Shown here: positions 58,103 to 64,000 of the stretch, piece by piece
Layout: each line of letters starts with the position of its first letter
How positions within the stretch are numbered: position 1 is the stretch's first letter
NCBI GenBank assembly: GCA_963629305.1
Contig: CAVGIJ010000002.1
Location: forward strand, 66,113 to 130,112
Direction of reading: 5' to 3'
Length of the DNA stretch: 64,000 nucleotides
DNA from: UBA1227 sp963629305
GTDB lineage: Bacteria > Bacillota > Clostridia > Oscillospirales > Acutalibacteraceae
Position numbers and translations under genes: made by a program
Notes under the pieces: model-generated
What the model was told of the DNA's origin: nothing
The model's input: only the letters and a program-made list of their open reading frames with translations
Database searches by the model: none

Positions 58103-58693
58103 ATGACAGGGTTAAACAAGATTATTGAAAAAATAGCACAAGACTCTGCAGCAAAATGTGACGGCATTATATTTAATGCTCAAAACGAGGCAACTAAAAT
58201 AAAAGAAGCAGCTCTCGAACTCGCAAATGAGGAAAAGGAAGCAGTAATTGCAGATGCCAATAAAGAGGCAAAGGTGATTGTTGATACTGCTGAATCCGGT
58301 TCTGAACTTGAAAACAAAAAGATGATTCTCGCAACAAAGGTAGATATCATCAACAAGACAATCGAGGAAGCTGAAAGAAAACTCGCAAATATGCCTGATG
58401 ACGAATATTTCGCAGCGGTATACGCTCTTGTAAAAAAATATTCACAGGCTGCAGAAGGCGAAATGCTTTTGTCTTCGAATGACCTTGGTAGACTTCCAAA
58501 AGATTTCGAAAGCAAAGTAAATGAAGGTCTTGCGGACGGTGCAAAGGTTACTGTCAGTAAGACTCCGTCAAATATCTCACAGGGCTTTATTCTTGTTTAT
58601 GGAGATATTGAAATTAATTGCACCTTTGATGCTCTCATTGACGATGCTCGTGATGACATTAAAGATGAACTTTACAGTATAATTTTTGCCTGA
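58103..58693 (+). CDS. ntpE: V-type ATPase subunit E (stator stalk)
   Basis: 196 residues. N-terminal half is a coiled coil (IIEKIAQDSAAKCDGIIFNAQNEATKIKEAALELANEEKEAV and so on), C-terminal half the globular domain that caps subunit B, ending GFILVYGDIEINCTFDALIDDARDDIKDELYSIIFA, read as usual for E subunits (DGGIxxNxTFDxLI). Partner of the NtpF stalk. GGAGAG site upstream. Confidence 0.93.
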   Translation: MTGLNKIIEKIAQDSAAKCDGIIFNAQNEATKIKEAALELANEEKEAVIADANKEAKVIVDTAESGSELENKKMILATKVDIINKTIEEAERKLANMPDDEYFAAVYALVKKYSQAAEGEMLLSSNDLGRLPKDFESKVNEGLADGAKVTVSKTPSNISQGFILVYGDIEINCTFDALIDDARDDIKDELYSIIFA

Positions 58694-58725
58694 ACATTAC
58701 ATTATTGCAAAAGGAGGGCGTACTT

Positions 58726-59709
58726 ATGAAACGTGAATTAGATTACGCTTATGCAGTAGCGCGTGTGAGGGCAAACGAGCTTAAACTTTTAAGTGAAAGC
58801 GATATTGATCAGCTTATAGCTGCTGAGGATTATAAAACGACTATGCACAGGTTGTCGGATGCCGGCTGGGGCGACTCGGAAGGCTACGGTGAAACAAGGT
58901 ATGCCGAATATCTTGAAAATAACTTTAACGAAGCATGGGATCTTCTTGTTGAAATTCTCGGTGATGACATCCATGATTTGGATTTACTACTCATCAAGAA
59001 TGATATGCAAAATCTTAAGGCAGCACTTAAAGGTATTGTTTCTCAGCATGGTTCAAAAGATTTGTACGCAAAATCAACAGTTTATGACAGCGAAAAGATT
59101 ATCAAGGCTGTTGATGAGAGAAAATTCGAGGAATTGCCTGAGTTTATGCAGAAACCCGCAAAAGAGGCATATGATGTTCTTACTTCAACATCAAACGGCC
59201 AACTTGCGGATGCCATAATCGACAAGGCTACACTTGAACAGATTGAACTTCTCGGAAAGAAATCGGGCTGCAAAGTTCTCAAAACACTTTCAGAACGTAT
59301 TGTTGCCACGGCTTGTATAAAAACAGCTCTTCGTTGTGCCAATACAAAGAAAACCGAATCCTTTATGGAACGTTCAATTCCCGAGTGTGATACTATCTCG
59401 AAAAAGGAACTTATTTCTGCTGCACTTTCGGGTGAGGATGAAGTTCTTTCCTACCTTGAAAAGACACCTTATGCTAAAGGTGCAGAGGAGTGGAAGAAGA
59501 GTACATCCGCATTTGAAAAGTGGTGTGACGATATTCTTATGGAATGTGTCGGTGACGGTAAGTTTACTCCGTTTGGACTTGATCCTATTGTTGCTTATTA
59601 CATCGCCAAGGACGCAGAGATTAAAACCGTTCGTATAATTCTTTCGGCCAAGATAAACAATCTCCCGGCAGAACTTATCAGAGAGAGGGTGAGAGCGCTT
59701 TATGTATAA
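58726..59709 (+). CDS. ntpC: V-type ATPase subunit C (d-subunit, rotor adaptor)
   Basis: 327 residues from ATG at 58726, with AAGGAGGG upstream (an ORF start at 58705 precedes this site). All-helical funnel that joins the central stalk to the K ring. Seen: YAYAVARVRANELKLLS, EDYKTTMHRLSDAGWG, LLIKNDMQNLKAALKG, FGLDPIVAYYIAKDAEIKTVRIILSAK. The last is the conserved C-terminal block. Overlaps ntpG by 8 bp. Confidence 0.94.
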   Translation: MKRELDYAYAVARVRANELKLLSESDIDQLIAAEDYKTTMHRLSDAGWGDSEGYGETRYAEYLENNFNEAWDLLVEILGDDIHDLDLLLIKNDMQNLKAALKGIVSQHGSKDLYAKSTVYDSEKIIKAVDERKFEELPEFMQKPAKEAYDVLTSTSNGQLADAIIDKATLEQIELLGKKSGCKVLKTLSERIVATACIKTALRCANTKKTESFMERSIPECDTISKKELISAALSGEDEVLSYLEKTPYAKGAEEWKKSTSAFEKWCDDILMECVGDGKFTPFGLDPIVAYYIAKDAEIKTVRIILSAKINNLPAELIRERVRALYV

Positions 59710-60019
59710 GATTGCAGCAATAGGTGATAAGGACAGCATCTACGGTTTTGCATCTATAGGACTTGAAATATATCCTATAGACAATGCATCAGATGCAATT
59801 CACCGTATACGTCAGATGGTTGAAGGCGGATATGCGGTTATTTTCATAACCGAACAGCTTGCAACCGAAATTGAAAGCGAACTCGACCGCTATCGTGAAC
59901 TGCCTGTACCGGCCATTATTCCAATACCCGGTATTAACGGAAATACAGGTCTTGGCATGAGAAACGTCAGCAAGTCTGTTGAGCAGGCTGTTGGCTCAGA
60001 TATACTTTCAGACGCGTAA
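59702..60019 (+). CDS. ntpG: V-type ATPase subunit F (NtpG, central stalk)
   Basis: 105 residues, Rossmann-like small protein. Seen: MYKIAAIGDKDSIYGFASIGLEIYP and YAVIFITEQLATEIESELDRYRELPVPAIIPIPG, both standard. Sits at the base of the central stalk with subunit D and can modulate ATP hydrolysis. Translationally coupled to ntpC by the 8-bp overlap. Confidence 0.95.
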   Translation: MYKIAAIGDKDSIYGFASIGLEIYPIDNASDAIHRIRQMVEGGYAVIFITEQLATEIESELDRYRELPVPAIIPIPGINGNTGLGMRNVSKSVEQAVGSDILSDA

Positions 60020-60070
60020 TGCGAATTAATTTAAAGAAAGCCGTAAACAGAAAGGCAAGTGATAGATAGA

Positions 60071-61834
60071 ATGAGTAAAGGTATTGTAACCAAGGTTGCC
60101 GGACCACTCGTAATTGCTGACGGCATGCGCGACGCGAACATGTATGACCTTGTTCGTGTAAGTGACGAGCGACTTATTGGTGAAATAATTGAAATGCACG
60201 AGGATCGTGCTTCTATCCAGGTTTACGAGGAAACTTCCGGACTTGGAGCAGGTGCTCCTGTTGAGTCAACCGGCGCACCTTTGTCGGTAGAACTCGGACC
60301 TGGTCTTTTAACAACAATCTACGACGGTATTCAAAGACCGCTTGAGAAAATCAAGAATCAGATTGGTAATAACTTAAAGCGCGGTATTGAGGTACCTTCT
60401 CTTGACAGAGAAAAGAAATGGCACTTCGTACCTAAGGTTGCTGAGGGAGATAAGGTAGTAGCCGGTGATATCATCGGTACTGTTCAGGAGACTGAAATTA
60501 TCGAACACAGAATCATGGTTCCGCCGAAATTCAAGGGCGGAGTTGTAAAGTCAATCAAGGAAGGCGACTTCACTGTTGAGGAGATAGTTGCCGTTCTTGA
60601 TAACGGCGAGGAAATCGGACTTATGCAGAAATGGCCTGTACGTGTCGGCCGTCCGTATGCAAAGAAGATTGACCCGAACATTCCTCTCGTAACAGGACAG
60701 AGAGTTGTCGACGCACTTTTCCCACTTGCAAAGGGTGGTTGTGCTGCTATTCCGGGACCGTTCGGTTCAGGTAAAACAGTTACACAGCATCAGCTTGCAA
60801 AATGGGCAGATGCCGAGATAGTTGTTTACATTGGATGCGGTGAGCGTGGTAACGAGATGACAGACGTTCTTCTCGAGTTCCCTGAACTTATTGACCCGCA
60901 TACAGGTAAATCTCTTATGGAACGTACAGTTCTTATTGCAAACACATCTGATATGCCTGTTGCTGCCCGTGAGGCATCAGTTTATACAGGTATTACAATA
61001 GCTGAGTATTTCCGCGACATGGGTTACTCAGTAGCCCTTATGGCCGACTCCACATCACGTTGGGCAGAGGCTCTCCGTGAGATGTCAGGTCGTCTTGAGG
61101 AAATGCCGGGTGAGGAAGGTTATCCTGCTTACCTCGGTTCACGTATCGCACAGTTCTATGAGCGTGCCGGTCGTGTAGTAGCACTCGGTTCAGATGCACG
61201 TGAAGGTGCTCTTTCTGCAATCGGTGCCGTATCACCTCCGGGTGGTGATATTTCAGAGCCGGTATCTCAGGCAACCCTTCGTATTGTTAAGGTTTACTGG
61301 GGACTTGATGCATCTCTTGCTTACAAGAGACATTTCCCGGCTATTAACTGGCTTTCTTCATATTCTCTTTATGCAGATAAGCTCGGTAAGTGGTTCAACA
61401 GCGAAGTTGCCGATGATTGGACAACTCTCCGTACCAAGATGATGACTCTTCTTTCAGAGGAGGCTGAACTTGACGAAATCGTTAAGATGGTTGGTATGGA
61501 TGCTCTTTCAGAGGGTGACCGTCTTAAGATGGAAGCTGCTCGTTCAATCCGTGAGGACTTCCTCCATCAGGTTGCATTTGACCCTGTTGATACTTACACT
61601 TCTCCAAAGAAGATGCATTATATGATGGACCTCGTTGTAAACTTCTACGAGCGTTCAGCTGATGCTCTTTCAAAGGGTGCAGACATCAAAGACATCATTG
61701 ATCTTCCGGTACGTGAAGCTATCGGACGTTTCAAGTATGTTAAGGAAGAAGACATTGATGCCGAATATGAGAAGGTTGACTCAAGACTCAATTCTGAGCT
61801 TGCTGATGCCCTTAACAAGGAGGAGGACTACTAA
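60071..61834 (+). CDS. ntpA: V-type ATPase catalytic subunit A
   Basis: 587 residues from ATG at 60071 (MSKGIVTKVAG, the family start; GTG at 60059 also in frame). Walker A GPFGSGKTVTQHQLAKW, catalytic Glu in VYIGCGERGNEMTDVL, Walker B region SVALMADSTSRWAEALREMSGRLEEMPGEEGYPAYLGSRIAQFYERAG seen in pieces, and the long non-homologous region typical of A subunits. Hydrolyses or makes ATP. Its stop overlaps the ntpB start (TAATG). Confidence 0.97.
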   Translation: MSKGIVTKVAGPLVIADGMRDANMYDLVRVSDERLIGEIIEMHEDRASIQVYEETSGLGAGAPVESTGAPLSVELGPGLLTTIYDGIQRPLEKIKNQIGNNLKRGIEVPSLDREKKWHFVPKVAEGDKVVAGDIIGTVQETEIIEHRIMVPPKFKGGVVKSIKEGDFTVEEIVAVLDNGEEIGLMQKWPVRVGRPYAKKIDPNIPLVTGQRVVDALFPLAKGGCAAIPGPFGSGKTVTQHQLAKWADAEIVVYIGCGERGNEMTDVLLEFPELIDPHTGKSLMERTVLIANTSDMPVAAREASVYTGITIAEYFRDMGYSVALMADSTSRWAEALREMSGRLEEMPGEEGYPAYLGSRIAQFYERAGRVVALGSDAREGALSAIGAVSPPGGDISEPVSQATLRIVKVYWGLDASLAYKRHFPAINWLSSYSLYADKLGKWFNSEVADDWTTLRTKMMTLLSEEAELDEIVKMVGMDALSEGDRLKMEAARSIREDFLHQVAFDPVDTYTSPKKMHYMMDLVVNFYERSADALSKGADIKDIIDLPVREAIGRFKYVKEEDIDAEYEKVDSRLNSELADALNKEEDY

Positions 61835-63207
61835 TGCCAAAAGAGTATAGAACCATACAAGAGGTAGCCGGTCCTCTTATGATTGTACGTGACGTTGAAA
61901 ACGTTACATATAACGAACTCGGTGAGATTGAACTCAGCAACGGTGAAAAGCGTCGTTGCCGTGTTCTTGAGATTGATGGTTCAAATGCTGTAGTTCAGCT
62001 CTTTGAAAGCTCAACAGGTATTAACCTTTCAGACTCAAAGGTTCGTTTCTCCGGACGTCAGATGGAGCTTGGTGTTTCAACTGATATGCTCGGTCGTGTA
62101 TTCGACGGCCTCGGCAGACCTATAGACGGCGGTCCGGAAATTATCCCCGAAAAGAGACTCGACGTAAACGGTGCTCCGATGAACCCGGCAGCACGTGCTT
62201 TCCCGTCAGAGTTCATTCAGACAGGTGTTTCTGCTATTGACGGACTTAATACTCTTGTTCGCGGACAGAAACTTCCTATCTTCTCAGGTTCGGGTCTTCC
62301 GCACGCTGAACTTGCTGCTCAGATTGCCCGTCAGGCAAAGGTACGCGGCAAGGACGAACAGTTCGCCGTTGTATTTGCTGCAATGGGTATCACATTCGAA
62401 GAGTCAAACTTCTTCGTTGAGTCATTCCGCGAGACAGGCGCTCTTGACAGAACAGTCATGTTCTCAAACCTTGCAAATGACCCTGCTGTTGAGCGTATTG
62501 CCACTCCTAAGATGGCACTTACGGCAGCTGAGTATCTTGCATTTGAGAAGGGCATGCATGTTCTCGTAATCCTTACCGACATTACAAACTATGCAGATGC
62601 TCTTCGTGAGGTTTCCGCAGCACGTAAGGAAGTTCCGGGACGTCGTGGTTATCCGGGTTATCTCTATACTGACCTTGCTACCATGTACGAGCGTGCAGGC
62701 CGTCAGAACGGTAAAGAGGGTTCAATCACAATGATTCCTATCCTCTCAATGCCTGAGGACGATAAAACTCACCCGATTCCTGACCTTACAGGATATATCA
62801 CCGAGGGTCAGATCATGTTGTCACGTGACCTTTACAGACGCGGTATTCAGCCGCCTGTAGACGTTCTTCCGTCACTTTCCCGTCTTAAGGATAAGGGTAC
62901 AGGTGAAGGAAAGACACGTAAGGATCACTCCAACACAATGAACCAGTTGTTCGCTGCATACTCACGTGGTAAGGACGCAAAAGAGCTCATGACCATTCTC
63001 GGTGAAGCTGCTCTTACAGATATTGACATCCTCTACGCTAAGTTTGCAGATGAATTTGAAAAGAGATACGTTTCTCAGGGATATGATAACAACAGAAGCA
63101 TTGAGGAAACTCTTGACCTTGGTTGGGAACTTCTTCGTCTTCTTCCGAGATCAGAACTTAAACGTATTTCTGATGCATTACTCGATGAGTACTATGACAA
63201 AAAGTAA
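61834..63207 (+). CDS. ntpB: V-type ATPase subunit B
   Basis: 457 residues, GGAGGAGG site. Noncatalytic nucleotide-site subunit: degenerate loop FSGSGLPHAELAAQIARQ in place of Walker A, then VFAAMGITFEESNFF, RETGALDRTVMFSNLANDPAVERI read in parts, LTDITNYADALREVSAAR, PGRRGYPGYLYTDLATMYERAG, and SLSRLKDKGTGEGKTRKDHS. Alternates with A subunits in the head. Confidence 0.97.
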   Translation: MPKEYRTIQEVAGPLMIVRDVENVTYNELGEIELSNGEKRRCRVLEIDGSNAVVQLFESSTGINLSDSKVRFSGRQMELGVSTDMLGRVFDGLGRPIDGGPEIIPEKRLDVNGAPMNPAARAFPSEFIQTGVSAIDGLNTLVRGQKLPIFSGSGLPHAELAAQIARQAKVRGKDEQFAVVFAAMGITFEESNFFVESFRETGALDRTVMFSNLANDPAVERIATPKMALTAAEYLAFEKGMHVLVILTDITNYADALREVSAARKEVPGRRGYPGYLYTDLATMYERAGRQNGKEGSITMIPILSMPEDDKTHPIPDLTGYITEGQIMLSRDLYRRGIQPPVDVLPSLSRLKDKGTGEGKTRKDHSNTMNQLFAAYSRGKDAKELMTILGEAALTDIDILYAKFADEFEKRYVSQGYDNNRSIEETLDLGWELLRLLPRSELKRISDALLDEYYDKK

Positions 63208-63222
63208 AGTAGGTGACGCCTT

Positions 63223-63888
63223 GTGGCAAAACTCAATGTAAACCCTACCCGCATGGAACTCACCAATCTTAAGGGAAAGCTCAAGACCGCAACCAAAGGT
63301 CATAAGCTTCTTAAAGATAAGCGAGACGAACTTATGCGTCAGTTTATCGAACTTGTTCGTGAGAACAAGGAACTTCGTCGTCAGGTTGAAAAGGGAATTG
63401 CGGAAGCAAACGCTCATATGTCAGTTGCCCGCTCGGTCATGTCAGACGAAGCCCTTAATGTTGCTCTTATGCTTCCTATGCAGGAGATGAGCCTTGAGAT
63501 AACCGAAAAGAATGTCATGAGTGTTATGATCCCTGTTTTTGAAACCAAATTCAAGACAGCGGATGCAAACGACATCTACTCTTATGGTTATGCATTTACA
63601 TCAAGTGACTTGGATGACGCTGTTAAAGCGTTATCCGACATTATGCCTCTGATGTTAAGACTTGCTGAGGTTGAAAAATCATGTCAGCTTATGGCTGCCG
63701 AGATTGAAAAAACGCGCCGTCGTGTTAATGCACTTGAGCACGTACTTATTCCTCAGTATGAAGAGACAATCAAGTATATTCGTATGAAACTCGATGAGAA
63801 CGACCGTAGTACAACTACACGTCTTATGAAGGTTAAGGATATGATGCTTGAAGAGGCTCATCATTATTCAGAGCGTTCTGCAGGCTGA
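63223..63888 (+). CDS. ntpD: V-type ATPase subunit D (central stalk)
   Basis: 221 residues, GTG start with AGGTGA upstream. Long antiparallel coiled coil: N-terminal NVNPTRMELTNLKGKLKTATKGHKLLKDKRDEL and C-terminal EIEKTRRRVNALEHVLIPQYEETIKYIRMKLDENDRSTTTRLMKVKD, read in parts, are textbook D-subunit sequences. Rotates inside the A3B3 head. Last gene of the operon; a terminator follows. Confidence 0.97.
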   Translation: MAKLNVNPTRMELTNLKGKLKTATKGHKLLKDKRDELMRQFIELVRENKELRRQVEKGIAEANAHMSVARSVMSDEALNVALMLPMQEMSLEITEKNVMSVMIPVFETKFKTADANDIYSYGYAFTSSDLDDAVKALSDIMPLMLRLAEVEKSCQLMAAEIEKTRRRVNALEHVLIPQYEETIKYIRMKLDENDRSTTTRLMKVKDMMLEEAHHYSERSAG

Positions 63889-63905
63889 TTGCAGATGATA
63901 CAAGA

Positions 63906-63941
63906 AACCCTCCGGAGTTTTCCGGAGGGTTATATTTTTTT
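63906..63941 (+). terminator. V-ATPase operon terminator
   Basis: AACCCTCCGGA/TCCGGAGGGTT, 11-bp perfect stem, GTTT loop, then ATATTTTTTTT. Confidence 0.93.
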
Positions 63942-64000
63942 TGGCTCTATAATAAATGGTTTCTGTCTTATTTTGGCTTTGAAAAGTGTTCTATATATAG

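Overview
The window looks like chromosome of a low-to-mid GC anaerobic Clostridia (Bacillota), most likely a gut-type Oscillospirales/Ruminococcaceae relative. The reasons are the DapL aminotransferase route to lysine, a V-type ATPase in the Enterococcus ntpFIKECGABD order, FeoA-FeoA-FeoB with its small Cys-rich partner, small 2[4Fe-4S] ferredoxins, a T-box leader, strong AAGGAGG ribosome sites and many U-tailed hairpin terminators. This assignment is an inference from gene content; no rRNA is present. I see no insertion sequence, prophage, CRISPR array or clear pseudogene: this is core-genome DNA with dense operons.

Layout. 1-2259 (+): 5'-truncated dapF paralogue, then thyA-folA. 2400-5790 (+): ferrous-iron uptake (feoA, feoA, feoB, Cys-rich membrane peptide) behind two palindromic operators. 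5838-6932 (+): ychF. 7011-8360 (-): gdhA with a palindrome in its leader. 8635-12978 (-): rsmI/tRNA methyltransferase pair, cdsA-plsC, a TetR regulator and a ferredoxin. 13083-14626 (-): pssA-psd for phosphatidylethanolamine. 14745-23126 (-): a Phe/Tyr operon, leader peptide-aroF-tyrA-aroB-aroA-aroC-pheA-(chorismate mutase/shikimate dehydrogenase/shikimate kinase fusion). 23194-23658 (-): nrdR. 23885-26210 (+): polar amino acid ABC importer. 26312-26404: tRNA-Ser(GGA). 26562-30380: TetR regulator divergent from a large FeS/FAD oxidoreductase and hypA. 30570-32194 (+): DUF362 protein and a sirtuin. 32390-35507 (+): T-box (UGG specifier) and a tryptophan-type ABC importer. 35554-37599 (+): dapF-dapL. 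37672-41114 (-): acetyltransferase, membrane protein, M20 peptidase, transglutaminase. 41320-45385 (+): zinc-ribbon/TPM/SPFH envelope cluster resembling B. subtilis ydjGHI. 45432-47331 (-): GtrA, ECF S-component, coaX. 47528-49456 (+): lipase, coiled-coil protein, FumA-type beta subunit. 49550-50065: structured RNA candidate and yrzB. 50240-52261 (+): ligA. 52330-53472 (+): DUF3793 and flavodoxin behind the same paired operators as feo. 53591-54826 (-): PRPP synthetase-like protein. 55015-63888 (+): complete V-ATPase operon.

How it fits together. The most striking part is amino acid control. The Phe/Tyr operon carries a classical ribosome-mediated attenuator: a 31-codon leader ORF in which 10 codons are Tyr or Phe, followed by a U-tailed hairpin. 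The tryptophan importer 9 kb away instead uses a T-box. The chorismate mutase that feeds PheA and TyrA sits in a three-domain fusion with AroE and AroK, while the N-terminal domain of PheA looks like a decayed chorismate mutase. A second theme is iron: two operons 50 kb apart share a pair of TTAGC-N4-GCTAA palindromes about 35 bp apart, just downstream of the -10 box, which defines a small candidate iron regulon (Feo transport plus DUF3793/flavodoxin). The V-ATPase rotor ring keeps the residues that bind Na+ in Enterococcus hirae, suggesting a sodium cycle.
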